Below, piece after piece: positions 1-11,467 of a stretch of DNA of 64,000 nucleotides. The translations under genes were made by a program, and so were the position numbers. The stretch is from Phanerodontia chrysosporium (taxonomy: Eukaryota > Basidiomycota > Agaricomycetes > Polyporales > Phanerochaetaceae). The stretch covers positions 930,001-994,000 of the forward strand of contig MJGA01000006.1 of the NCBI GenBank assembly GCA_001910725.1, written 5' to 3'. Under the pieces are notes generated by a model. It saw only the letters and a program-made list of their open reading frames with translations. It made no database searches and was not told the DNA's origin. Every line of letters begins with the position of its first letter. The stretch's first letter is position 1.

Positions 1-1394
1 TGGGCATTACGCAAGAGCAGCAAAGCATTTCGCATCTCCTGTCTGAAATACGTGAGCCTGCGCCGAGGGCGTGGAGCTTGTCACAGCTAGGACTTACAAG
101 ACAGAACTCGTTGACCAGCAAGAAATCTCGACAACATATCGGCACGCACGATGGTTGTTGTAGAGTGTGAGGTCTGCCGCCCTCTCGGACTACGGGCACT
201 CGGACGGCGAGCGCCTTTCTGAGCGCCCGTAGAGAAGTCCTCGCTCAAAATCCGGCAAAAGCAAGTGACGATCTACTCGGGTTAGTCCCTGAATATCCAG
301 GCGTATCGCACATTGGGAGAGCTGTAGTAGGAGCTTATTCCTTTCTGGTCCATCTTCTCCGAATTTTGTACAATCTCATATCATAAAAGGCAAATTGCTG
401 TGGCCAGCCCGCCCGGCGCCTACGCCTTTGATCAACATAGTCGTCGACCTCACAGCCCGATCCTGCAGATCTCTACTGGTATGACGAAAACAAAGCCTAT
501 CGCAAGAAGACTTTGAAAGTGACGCAAGCTGACGTATTGGCGGTATCCTGTGCAAGACAATAACTTGAAGAGGCCTAATAGCAATCACCGGCCGCCCAAT
601 AAGCAAACCAATAAAGCTCGCCTCACAACACAGACTGCGCGGTCATCCAGAGTAAACCGAAACCTGCGAGAAACCGTCTGGCACGACTCGTCAGCGAGAT
701 CGTCATTACGGCGAACGTGAGTGCTCGCAAGCAGAGAAGCAGACTTCTGCTCACACGTAACTAGACGTCTGCCTCGAGCATGTTGGCTTCCTCAAGGCAT
801 CCTGGTTTGTCCATGTAATCTCTTCGTCGGATGCACCCTTCTTCGCGCATGCTGTGATCTCCGTTCGCGGGCATGCGGTGTTTGCGGATTCCGGATTCGG
901 ACTCCGATCAAGGTTCCTCGTACGCTTTGTGCAAGGTAGCTCCTTGAGCAAGCTTGAACACCGCCATGTTCTCTAGGTATTGGAATTTTCTCCATCTCGG
1001 GTTGTGCAGCCAGTCATCCTACGTATTATTATCTAATCCACGCTAACATCTCCGTGTCCCCAACTCAAAATTTGGCTTCTTATCGGAACCTTAGGCACTC
1101 TAGGCTTGCATACATCCCGGGGCCAACATTGGAACGTCATATCTTTCGTCACTCTCGTTTGTACCCGGCAACATCCAAGTATAAGTACGTAATCCACTTA
1201 TATAAATGCTTGAGAAGCTTACGGGGGCTACCCTATATCTCGTGCCATCATTCCAAGCAGCTTAGTGGTCGCTGATCGTGTCCCACATTGTGAGGGTCTA
1301 GCACTCGCGAGGTCGCTTTTTGATGTGTCAGCAGACTCTCGGCACATTCCCTAGCAGCGAGGCTCATACACGCTGCTGCCATCCTAGCGCAAAG
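1..1394. other. No recognisable gene
   Basis: Only short open frames without family resemblance, splice pattern or codon signal are present on either strand. I see no RNA gene or repeat. It is probably intergenic sequence 5' of the next gene, although the left edge of the window could hide the end of a neighbour. Confidence 0.4.
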
Positions 1395-2076
1395 ATGGAC
1401 GACAAAAAGGACTCTTTAGCGGCGATCGTGACTACAAAAAGCTGAGCTCCACAGCACAAGCTCTGAACGGCGTCCGTGTCTCCATCCTGGTGCACCAGGT
1501 ACGCGTGTTACTCCCAGCGATAGCTCATTCTAACCGCCCGCTCTGGGCTGCAGGAATGCAAGGGTCCACCGAGTTTCAGGCCATTCTCTTCCCTGCAGAC
1601 GACCGCATGCCCCATCTAGTATCGCTCGCCACGACGCCACTACCAACTTCTGGCAGGTGCGACGTCGCAGAGCCGTACCGATGCGGTCGTCTGCCACACC
1701 CAGAGGTCTTCATGGACTACATTGCAGATGGCGCAGGGCCGTCGGCATGCGGTTATCGGGTGCGTGCGTAGCCCACGCGTCGATGGAGAGCTTAATCTTG
1801 AACGGGCAGGTCATTGAGACCCTCGATGGCATGTCCGAGAAATTCTCGATGCCGTGGGTCTTGTTCTACCCCGTCATCTCTCGTGACGGGATGCCGTTTC
1901 CCGAAAATGCCTTTGCCCGTGCCGTGCAAGGCCCGCAATTCTTTGAGGAAACCAGGGCATGGAGGGGAAACCTCGTCGTCGTGAAATACCGCGATTTGCA
2001 GTACTCTGCGATGATCAACGCCTCTATGGCCGACTTCCCCCTGATCAAGAACTGGCTGCAGACGCATCGCGTATAA
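1395..2076 (+). CDS. Conserved orphan protein of agaricomycetes, two probable frame breaks
   Basis: No named domain is recognised. The pieces read in order: a start at 1395, a stretch ending in NGVRVSILVHQ, an intron at about 1499-1553, then ECKG..., a long part containing LFPADDRMPHLVSL and CGRLPHPEVFMDYIADG, an intron at about 1759-1810, and a C-terminal part from VIETLDGMSEKF to a stop at 2074-2076. Both introns have GT...AG ends and about 50-base lengths. Two changes of frame are needed: in an A5 run near 1404-1408 and at a CC near 1569-1570. Each is repaired by one added base. The motif order resembles uncharacterised proteins I recall from polypores and mushrooms, with no known function. 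It could be a real pseudogene, but the pattern matches the assembly-wide single-base losses. Confidence 0.5.
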
Positions 2077-2387
2077 CAATACAGTGGCTGCGGCCTACGA
2101 TGAACTTCTCCCCGCTAATTTAATCGGACGTCCTTCAGGCGATGTGACTTGTATCAAAGAGTAGCCTGCATCTTGGGTTTTCGTTGTTTTTTCGGTTATT
2201 CAGCGCCACCTCAAAGACAGAAGTCTCGAATACAGTTTGTTATACACGCCGCAATCTACTCATCTACTTCCGTACTCATGTACATCAGATAGTGTGGTGA
2301 ACCTTATGTACCCACCTTTGTTCACATATTATCTCGGAGTATCTGTACGAGGCCTTCCGGCCGGTCCCATTGGTACTGACAAGAGAG
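2077..2387. other. Convergent intergenic spacer
   Basis: This lies between the 3' ends of the orphan gene and the hydrolase. It probably holds both polyadenylation regions; T-rich stretches occur near 2175-2200. No coding signal is visible. Confidence 0.4.
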
Positions 2388-3523
2388 TCAAGGAAGGCAC
2401 ACATGGCACAGCAACCAGGCACTTACAATATGGTTCGCATCATCAATCTTGACGAGCACGGTTTCACGCACGCGCCAGCCAGGGGGCGTTATCTCCTGCA
2501 GGAGGCCCGCGAGAACCTTCGCAGACCAGAGCGACATCCAGATTGTGCGATCGCACCACAGTGCAACGAACTTCACGTTAGGGAGTGCGACGTCCGCATT
2601 CAGTACTGCGCGGCGAAGATTTGCTGCGTATACGGACTGCGGAACCTTGAGGATTGCATTGCAGGAGACGAGGTTCTCCGGCTCGACGATGCGCTCCATG
2701 GTCTCCGTGGACATCGTATGCAGCGTCGGCGGCTGCTCTTCCGTACGCGCGCGCAGCGTCTCTGGCGTAATCTGGGCGATGTCACCGACAGCGGTGTAGT
2801 ACCCCGAGACCCAGCTGCCAAAAGCCGCGGCTTTATCCGACGCAGGAACGGCGGGGTCGCGCAGCGGCGAGATGAGTCCGATGCTCGGGACGTCTCCATA
2901 CAGGATCGACGGCGGGTCTACGCGTTCGAGGATTAGGCAGGCCTGCGAATGCGGAGCAAAGTAAACCCACCGAACGCAAAGGCTGTGTGGAGGTACGGCC
3001 GCAGCATGGCCGTTTGCTCGTCAATGAGCGTCTGCGGGTCGCCGAGGAGAGCGAGTAGCCCGCCCGTGCTCAGCGACCACGTCAGGATGGCTATTCCACC
3101 GGTTATCTTGCCATCGTGTACGGCTGTTTGTGGGATACCGAGCGTCGCGCAGGCATACACCAGGAAGCCAGCGAACTCCCGTCCGAAGTTTCGTAGGGCG
3201 GAAGCTTGTGTCTCGGCGTCATCGCTGGTAAACGCGGAGAGCTCTTCCGCCGTATAAGGCGTCGAGCCGGCGTAGCCGCGCATATTCACTGCGAGCAATC
3301 GTAGACCATGCTGGGCTGCATAGGGTGTCATACGCTCAAAGATGGCTGCAGATATGAGATCCCTATCAGTGACATGTGAAGAAGACATTGAGTAGTTCTG
3401 ACCGCCGTTTATTGTCGCTCCATGGATGAGGACGATGGTCGTATAGTCTGATACTCCAGCGGGTAGGCCACTATCTGTATAGTAAAATGTAATGTCGCCA
3501 TTGTCGATACGTGCGAAGGGCAT
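2388..3523 (-). CDS. Alpha/beta-hydrolase fold protein
   Basis: A probable soluble hydrolase of unknown substrate, about 378 residues after one repair. The N-terminal part starts MPFARIDNGDITFYYTDSG, the usual first strands. It is followed by VLIHGATINGG (oxyanion region), LLAVNMRGYAGS, and a nucleophile-elbow-like WSLSTGG in which the serine sits before TGG. The C-terminal part ends KIDDANHI, which could hold the catalytic histidine. The methionine at 3521-3523 was chosen because the family-like sequence starts there; the open frame runs further up to 3781 but that part looks like leader sequence. Near 2966-2968 (CCC on the plus strand) the frame changes. Adding one base joins AFAFGG to VYFAPHSQACLILERV smoothly, so a sequencing loss is likely. 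The last dozen residues are atypical and an unrecognised 3' intron is possible. Confidence 0.7.
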
Positions 3524-4523
3524 CTTGAGCAGGTCGGCGCTGGCACTTGGCCGCTGACGGCTTATATGCTCCGCGCCACAAAAATGTGCGTTTTTCGCCA
3601 TCAGGACCGCAATTACATCTTGTGGCGCAAAACGCCCCAGCACATGCATCCTAGAGCTATCGCTCCGTGCCTCGCCTATTGCGTCCTTCGACCTTGTCTT
3701 TGAGCGGCCTGGGAGATGGCCCTGACCGGAAGCAGGGTTGCGGGAGCTAATGCCGCACATGTACCTGCATAGCACGCTCAAGCAGCGCAGATGCAGTTAC
3801 TGATCTGCCACAGAAAGGCATCTCAGTCACCGCCTCTGTCAGGTGAAATAGGAAAACAGGGCGCCAGAAGGAACGGTCGACGAACAAACTTTCCACATTG
3901 TCTCCGACCACGGAGCATCGTTAGTTGAGCGGTAAAATTCAGATGGCCTGCGCGTTAGTGTCGGCTTCGCGGGAAAGCTTCCGTAGTTGAGTGCTGAGCC
4001 CAGCCCTAGAACGTGTCTATGTGTTAAGTAAGTGTTAGGAGAGGGTCGTGACGTTGCCTAGTAAGTTATGACAGCGCAGCCGCGCGAAGAACCCCGAAAA
4101 CCGAATAGAAGTCAGTTCTGCGTTCTGCCAAAAGCGCGACCGGAAGCGCACCCATAAAATGGTACATGTGGGCTGCTCTGCTGCTGCGTCGGATGCAATA
4201 CAACCGATGCCACGCCGCTGAAGCTCAAATGGAGAGCGACAACCATGGGCCGCGCAAGTGTGCCGCATTGCTGCGAACCGGAGGATTGAGCGAGGCTCCT
4301 GAGGAAGTTGTATACCTTCTTGTAACTTCTTTCTCGTCGTTAGACGGATGTCGTCGTGCATATGAGACTTATCGGCAAGGACAAGACCAGAGAAACGGCG
4401 GACAGGCGCCACGATGTTAGGGCGCCAGTCAACTGATGCGCCATCAGAGCTGAACCGGAGCGGAGGCAACGTGTAGCGCCTGCGGAGTCGCATACAACCA
4501 TCTCGTCCCTTCGCATCGTCCTC
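3524..4523. other. Shared upstream region of two divergent genes
   Basis: About 1 kb lies between the starts of the hydrolase (minus) and DSC3 (plus). Open frames here have no family resemblance. It should contain both promoters, but I cannot point to a clear TATA box. Confidence 0.4.
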
Positions 4524-5620
4524 ATGCCTCCGCTCAGCGAGAAGGCCAAGGGCAAGCAACGTGCCGCCGCGTACGAGGATAACGCCGATGCGGCAGAAGC
4601 ATCACGGAAGACCAAGCCGCTTGTCATACGCTTCACGGAAGGTATCGAGGACTTACATCTCCTCGTTGAGCAGGACGACGCCGTTCGGGATGTGAAGCGT
4701 AAGGTCCGTCGATTGCACTATGTCTATGGCTTTATATTGATAGCTGCTCAGGTACGGGATGCGCGGCCATCGCTGAAGGACCGTAGGCTGCGCCTCATCC
4801 ACTCCGGCCGGCTCCTCACAGATGGGACCAAGCTGTATTCATGGCTTGAGACTCTCGAAGAGAAACAACGGAAAGCACTGGCAGCCAATGAAGGAACAGA
4901 CCCGACTTCATCTGCAACCTTGCCGACGACTTGGCTGCATTGTTCAGTAGGCCCGAAGCTGGAGCCAGGAGAGGAGGAAGAGAGCAATGTGCAGGTGCGT
5001 TGATAGTCTCATGGTAGCGACCACGGTGTGCTGATCGTCCACCTTGTAGCAAGCACAGCTGAAACCTTTACGCGGGTTCGATAGGCTAGCAGCTGCTGGG
5101 TTCTCGCAAGAAGACATTGCGAACATCCGGTCACAATTTCACGCCAATTCTGCAGGTGATTTCTTGGACCAGGAATTCAACACCGAGGAGGAATGTGAGT
5201 ATGATAGCATTATCGATACTCCTGGTACACGTCCACTCACTGGACGTTGTGTCATAGTTGACGAGCATGTCAGGGCCCTCGAGGAGCAATGGATAGACTC
5301 CATTGATAACAACGGCGTAGAATCACTATCCCAGTCGTCCATGCGCGCCACTATGCTCAACGGAGTAGTCATTGGATTCTTCTTCCCCATACTGCCGTAC
5401 TTCTTCTTCCATGAGAAGAAGCCAGCCGCGTTTTGGGAGGACGGGTCTGACCACGAAGTCGTGGAGCGGCCTATCTTCTCGTCAGTCTTCATTTATTTCC
5501 CTTTCCTCGCCGTCACTGACGAATGTCCTTTGCAGACGCCGTATGCAGATGGGGATATCCATTGGCATGCTCATGAATGTTGTCTTTGGCATGTGGACAT
5601 ATGTATTGACTTCTGCTTGA
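4524..5620 (+). CDS. DSC3: DSC E3 ubiquitin ligase complex subunit 3 (ubiquitin-like, DUF2407 family)
   Basis: A membrane subunit of the Dsc/Tul1 ubiquitin ligase, which handles membrane proteins and SREBP processing in the Golgi-endosome system. Five exons: 4524-4703, 4752-4994, 5059-5194, 5258-5480, 5536-5620; 288 residues in one frame with no repair. A ubiquitin-like fold lies near residues 35-110 with LRLIHSGRLLTDGT. The DUF2407 C-terminal region has RGFDRLAAAGFSQEDIANIR followed by ALEEQWIDSID. Two transmembrane segments follow: LNGVVIGFFFPILPYFFF and MGISIGMLMNVVFGMWTYV at the very end. The first intron is 48 bases, a multiple of three, so its retention would keep the frame open; it was removed because VRDARPSLKDRRL then continues the family sequence. 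Identification is firm from domain order. Confidence 0.9.
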
Positions 5621-6000
5621 GGAATGCTAACAAAGCATATGAATGCTCGGTGCCTATATTGTATATTCCTTGGATATTAATAATGGATGGATGTAATTTG
5701 CTAGACGTACCAGACCCGTAAAGCTTGCGTTAAGCCCCACGCTGAACGTAGGCGGCGTGCAGGGCTGAGTATACGATAGTCATCGCGCTTATGTCACCCA
5801 TCAGAGCAGCCCAATAATTTCAGCGCGTGGTCTGTGGCCAGTTCAACTCGCGTCTACAATTTTCTGTCCTTCGTCCTGCCTTTGTCCATCTCGCACCGAT
5901 ACCCCTTTCCTTTGTCTCTCTAACGTTATATTCAAAACTTTGTGCGTGCTTTAGCCCTCACTCGAACCACGACCTAGCCCTGACCCCCCTGTAGAGCAAG
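5621..6000. promoter_or_regulatory. CT-rich upstream region of the importin gene
   Basis: Between DSC3 and the importin gene, the stretch at about 5855-5935 is strongly pyrimidine rich (runs of TTTCTGTCC, CCTTTCC and TCTCTCT) and has no TATA box. This fits core promoters of housekeeping genes in filamentous fungi. The assignment rests on composition and position only. Confidence 0.35.
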
Positions 6001-9000
6001 ATGGACTTGCAGACTCTCTCCAACCTCTTCGCCACGACCTACAGCTCTGATCCCAATGTACAGAAGAGCGGCGAGCTGCAAATTCGCAAGGTTAGCGGTC
6101 ATAGCGTATGCCTTGTGAGTTTGCGGACGCTGACCCCATTCTTCGCAGCTCGGCGCGCAGGAGGGCATAATTGCCGCTGTTCTGCAGATCATCGCCAACG
6201 ATAACGTCGACAGTGCGTACACGACGCGGATATCCGCGTGTTCTTGTGCTGAGCGTCGCGCAGAGCCACTCGGCAGGCGGCCGTCGTGTATCTCAAGAAT
6301 CGCGTGTACAATTCGTATTCCGTCGACCCTACCAGTCCTCGTGCAGATCAGGTTCCTATCGCGCAGTCAGACAAGGATGCTCTCAAGGGTTCTATCCTCC
6401 ACCTCCTCTCCGTCTCGCCGTCGCGCGGCATCACCGTCCAGCTCGCGAGCACCCTCAAAAACATCGTCGCACGCGACTTCCCTGAGCAGTGGCCTACTCT
6501 ACTAGATGACGTAAAGCGGTTGCTCGCGAGCAGCAACATTCGCGAGGTCGTCGCCGGATGCGTCGCCTCTCTGGAGATGGTCAGGGCTTTCCGGTGAGTG
6601 GCACGGCTCTTTAGTCTCTTGGACTGAGAGATACTCATTAGGACCGTGCAGCTTCCGCCAGACTCAGGATATCCTGCCCGAGCTCGTTGCGCAGCTTTTC
6701 CCTACCCTTGTCAACATCGCTACTCAACTGCTTAACACTCCTCCTGCAAACGCGAGCCAGGAGATTCCGTTGATGCTGCACCTTATCCTGAAGACGTACA
6801 AGACTAGCATCGTCCTGCACCTTAGTCAGCATCAGCAGCGCCCTGAAAGCTTGGTGCCCTGGGGTCGCCTGCTCTTCCAGGTCGTGAATCTGCAGATCCC
6901 CAAGGATGCTGTACCCGAAGATGAGGAGGAGCGCGAGCGCAGCGAATGGTGGAAGGCAAAGAAGTGGGCGTATGGCATCCTCGGGCGCCTCTTCAACCGT
7001 TTCGGCAACCCATCGCAGCTGCCTAGCTCGATGAAGGTCGAGTACGCGGACTTCGCGCAACATTTCGTGACTACATTCGCTCCGGAGATCTTCAAGATTT
7101 ACTTGCACCAGGTTGAGCTCTTCGTCTCCGGTCAGGCGTGGCTCTCGAGGAAATGCCAGTACCAAATCTTCGCGTTCTTCACCGAATGGTAAGTGACATC
7201 GTCTCTTGCGTCTACGAAGATCATGACCATCTGTCTGTCTAGCGTGAAGCCGAAGTCGACATGGGCTATGCTCAAGCCGCATTTCGAGACCCTTGTATCT
7301 TCGTATGTCTTCCCCCAGCTCTGCTTCAACGCGGCAAGGCAGGAGCAGTGGGAAACTGATCCTATCGAGTATCTCCGTATCTCCGTTGGTATGTGCCCTC
7401 TCGTTCGTGGCAACACGGGTGTTTACCGTGACATATTTACAGACGAGTTCGAGGCGTATGACACGCCTACATCTGCCGCGACCTCGTTCCTCTTGTCACT
7501 TGCCAGCAACCGCACAAAAATCGCATTTATGCCCGTGCTGACCTTCATCAACCGCGTCCTAAACTCGTACGTAAATATTTTATCCGAGGGGGCAGCACGC
7601 CTGATTTTACTGCAGAAATCCACCTGCGCCCCAGCGTTTCGGTGCACTCAACATGACTGCGGCTCTGGGCCACTTCATCATGCGGCACCCAGACGTAAAG
7701 AACAACATGGAACAGTTCCTCGTGGAGCACGTCCTTTCCGAGTTCTCTTCGCCTGAGCCGTACATGCGTGCCATCGTGAGTCAACTTCACGAATCTCAGA
7801 AGCCTCGTTAATGACTGAATTGCCTAGGCCTGCGAAGTACTCGGTACCGTCGAGAAGTCCGGCATCAAGTGGTCGAACGAACAGGTGCGGCCTCGTGTGC
7901 AATGCCTGGCCATGACAACGACCCGCTAATCAAAACACGTGTAGAACCTCCGATCGCATTTCACTGGGGTAGCCGCGTGCCTGGACGATCCTGAGCTGCC
8001 CGTCCGCGTTCATGCAGCTCTTGCTCTCACCGAGATGGTTACCAACCATGAATCTGGTACGTTTCGCTCAGTCGTCTGCCCTGCGTGTCATGCTCACGTT
8101 GGCTTGCAGTCAAGGAGGCCGTCGCGCCCCAGGTCGGCAAGGTCATCCAGAGTGAGTTTAATTATGTGCGAGAGTCCACGCCGCAAAGCTGACTTTTCCG
8201 CAAAGCGCTGCTCAAGCTCTCTGAGGAGACCGATCTCGATATCTTGAACACCTGCATGGAAACGATGGTTGACCGTTACCAGGCTGAGCTTCTCCCTGTC
8301 GCCGCCGAGCTCACCGCCCGCTTGGTATGTCTCCTCCGGCTCTTGGTCGTGGTTCGAGCGCTTACATTTATGGGCGCTCGCCAGTGCGAGACGTACACGC
8401 GCCTCGTCCGCGAGAGCATCGCCGCGGAAGAGGCCGCGGACGGTAAGGGCGTCGATCTGGAGCGTATCATGGACGAGACTGGCGAAGACAAGGTCTTTGC
8501 TGCCATGGGTGTGGCGAAGACGATCACCACCGTCGTCGCGTCCGTCGACTCGTCACCGAGATCCTCGCACAGGTTCAGGAAGTCGTCATCCCGATCATCA
8601 TTCTTACCCTCGAGAACAAGGTTCTTGGTACGTACATGCGATGCTACGCTTGGTTCTGCGGGTACTGAGCGTTCTACAGATTTGCTGGACAACATGTACG
8701 AGCTCGTGGACAGCTTGACCTTCAAACTTCGTGCCATCGCGCCGAACATGTGGCCGGTTTTCGAGATCACCTACAAGCTCTTCAAGTCCGATGCCGTGGA
8801 CTTCTTGGATGGTAAGTGTCAGTCAGATGCATCGAAGGCCTCCTAATTGACGCGTTTTCGCAGAGATGCTGCCTTCCCTCGACAACTTTGTGTCCTTCGG
8901 CAGCGATGTCTTCAAGGCTCGCGCGGATTACCGGCAGATGGCGCTAGACATCTACACCACCTCCGTGACTAGCGAACACCTCGGCGAGAACGATGCAGTC

Positions 9001-10001
9001 AACGGCTGCAAGCTCGCCGAGTCTCTACTCCTCAACCTTCGCGGTCATATTGATGAGGTAAGCCCACATGTCTCAATACTGGATCTGGCAGACTGACGCA
9101 ATGTTGCTTCCAGGGTCTGCCAACGATTATCCAAACCGCACTCAACCTCATGGATAGCATCCAGACCAACTCCCTTCGTCTGGCTAACCTTGAAGTGCTT
9201 ATCAACGCCGTGCTCTACAACCCTGCGGCGGCACTGCACATTATGGAGTCCATTCGTCCCAACACCTCACGCCTCTTCTTCGACAAGTGGTTCGAGGCCA
9301 TCAACACAGACAACCGCCTCCCGCGCGTGCACGACAAGAAGCTTACTCTGACGGCGCTTTGCGCTCTGCTTGAGATGGACCCGTCTGCCGTGCCAGAGCC
9401 TGTCCGTGAGGGTTGGCCGCAAATTGTTGCTGGTGCACTACGGGTGTTCAAGGACCTTCCCCGGGCTATTGAAGGTATGTCTTGCGACACTTGCTCTCGA
9501 GCGCAAGCCCTAATCGTCTGTTTCCAGCCCGCAAGGAGCTTGAGCAAGCCTTCCAGGCTGACACCGATTCCGATGGCGAGTACGACGACGGCCTTCTGAA
9601 CCTCGGTGACGAAGAGGGTAAGCGCTCACCTATCGCGCAGCCGAACCACGTTCTTATCATAACACTCCTGCACAGAGGACGTCTGGGATTCGGACTCTGC
9701 ATACATCGAGATGCTGGCGAACGAAGGTGCCCGTCTCCGCGAGAAGTCCATGAAGGAAGAGTCCGGCGATGACATCTCCGAGTTCTCAGACGATGAGTCG
9801 GATATCGCTGAGGAGCTCGGCTACATTAGCCCGCTGGACACCGTCGACCCGTACGTGACCTTCAAGCAGGCCCTGACGACATTCCAGATGAAGGACGGCA
9901 ACAACTACCAGCGGGCGACAACATCCCTCAGCCAGGAAGAGCAAATGTTCCTCATGGATGTTATGCGCATCGCTGAAGAGCGCTCGCAGTCCACTGCTTG
10001 A
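6001..10001 (+). CDS. Importin-beta family nuclear import receptor (IPO7/IPO8, Nmd5/Sxm1 group)
   Basis: A karyopherin that carries proteins such as ribosomal and histone cargo through nuclear pores with Ran-GTP. Seventeen exons give about 1041 residues: 6001-6090, 6149-6212, 6266-6593, 6652-7188, 7243-7388, 7443-7566, 7616-7775, 7828-7884, 7945-8056, 8110-8151, 8206-8324, 8385-8627, 8680-8811, 8864-9057, 9114-9474, 9528-9617, 9676-10001. The N-terminal importin domain has TRQAAVVYLKNRVY. HEAT-like helices follow throughout, and the acidic C-terminal tail (DSDGEYDD, DEEEDVWDSD) is typical of the IPO7/8 group. One frame break lies in exon 12 at 8556-8557: restoring a third C turns SSPRSSHRF into SSPEILAQVQEVVIPI, as expected. 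An essential single-copy gene with such a clean break argues for sequencing error. I cannot decide between Nmd5 and Sxm1 orthology. Confidence 0.9.
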
Positions 10002-10541
10002 GTGGTTCGATTCACTGCATTTCTTCATGTTCTTTTCTCCTGCCTTCTCTTCCATCTGTGTCTGTATCTCTTCGTTTGTGCTACCATACGTCGTGTCCGA
10101 GTCGAGTCTGTTTGTTTTCTGTTCTTTATAAACGTTTTGTCCCGCACAATCTATCCCTTGTCATAATCTCGTCGGAACCCTTGGTACTACATTGACTGTC
10201 GAGTGGATGTCTGCTTTGCACAATAGATGGCTCAGAATTCCGTTTCTTCCTGTTCTTCAGCGGCAGACTTGCTCGCCGTCTGATGGTGCAAAACCGTGAA
10301 GACTTTATTCAACTCAGACCCAACGCTCTCCCTGTCGCTCGCGGCTGCATATTTCGCAATTACCTAGTCATCATGTGCATATTGCTCTTTCTGACTCTGG
10401 TATACTTCTAGTATACTATTCATCTTATTCAAAAGGCATTCCACTTGTCTCAATACATGCCTAAGGCAACCTCAAATATTGATGTCCACTATCGCATACG
10501 TACATCTGTCAAATATTGCCACATGGTCCTAAGCTCTTCCT
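10002..10541. other. Convergent spacer, importin and G1 peptidase 3' ends
   Basis: A T-rich, coding-poor stretch between two 3' ends. It contains a short palindrome around 10399-10420 (two TATACT/AGTATA halves) and probable polyadenylation signals. No gene is seen. Confidence 0.4.
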
Positions 10542-11467
10542 TCATTGAAAGCCCAAAACATACTGGGTCCACATTCCGTACGTATCATCGACTCCGGACT
10601 CCGTGACTACCCTCCCATTCTGCTTGATGTCAACGATGGTCGCGCTTTGGTCGGCGTGACGTTCTGTCCCGGTGTTGTCAATGCCCCATGCGCTCATCCA
10701 TACCACACCGTAGTTCGCAAAAGGCACGAGGCCATTCGCGTCCGAGTAATCCTCGACGATCCAATCCGCGTCCTGCTGGCAGAGACGATAATCGGAAGTC
10801 AAGGTTGCGGTAATCGTCTCGCCTGTCTGAGTGTGCGTGATCGTGGCCGTGCCCGACGTAGGGCTTGTCGCTGTGACGGTGGCCACGAGGGTGTCGAATT
10901 CCGTGAACGAGAAGCCTCAAATTCGTAGGACCAGTCCGGATACCACTCGTACCACGCTGTATGCCGCCGAAGTCAGCCGGTGGGCAGCCAGAGGAAGGAC
11001 ATCGCGCACCACTGTACTCGATCGCGCCGTCGTCATACGTGACATCGATGCCAGTCTGCAGGAGGGCACTTGGCAGCTGGCGCCGTCGATTCCGCCCCAG
11101 ATGGAGACGAAGTAGACACCGTGCGGGTTGCCGCCGACTGGATAAGACCGCTCGGACTGTGAAGCGCGCCGTGGCGCTCTGCCAGGTGCCCTGCAGGACG
11201 CGTTAGTATGCCGGTGTTTCACAGGGGTAGGGTATTTTGAGTACGCACCGGGGCCTCTGACATGAAAGCACCAGCCCAGTTCTCCGCATATTCGTGGGCG
11301 CCGTGCGTGACGTTGATGGGCGGTGGGCTGTGTATCTCTGTCGCATTGACGAACTTCGGGGGTAGGCCGCGCGCTGCACGACGGCGGGCAATGCGGGCTT
11401 CGTGGCGCTCCCTGGAGGTGGGGAACGCGAGGGTTGTAGTGGCGAGCAAGGCGTTAATGAAGAACAT
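10542..11467 (-). pseudogene. G1 family (eqolisin) glutamic peptidase, broken copy
   Basis: A secreted acid endopeptidase gene in several frames. The start at 11465-11467 gives a signal peptide MFFINALLATTTLAFP, then a basic propeptide and the family start HEYAENWAGAF. An intron follows at about 11254-11200 before GTWQSATARFTV. Further recognisable pieces lie in different frames: GNPHGVYFVSIWGGIDG, ALLQTGIDVTYDDG, WYEWYPDWSYEFE, and finally TLVATVTATSPTSG to LCQQDADWIVEDY and the stop at 10542. At least four frame changes occur between 10.9 and 11.2 kb, one needing two bases. The likely catalytic Gln (QTG) and Glu (YEWYP) are both present. A paralogue at 53.4 kb is intact. The break density is higher than elsewhere, so this could be a true pseudogene, but error clusters cannot be excluded. 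Confidence 0.65.
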
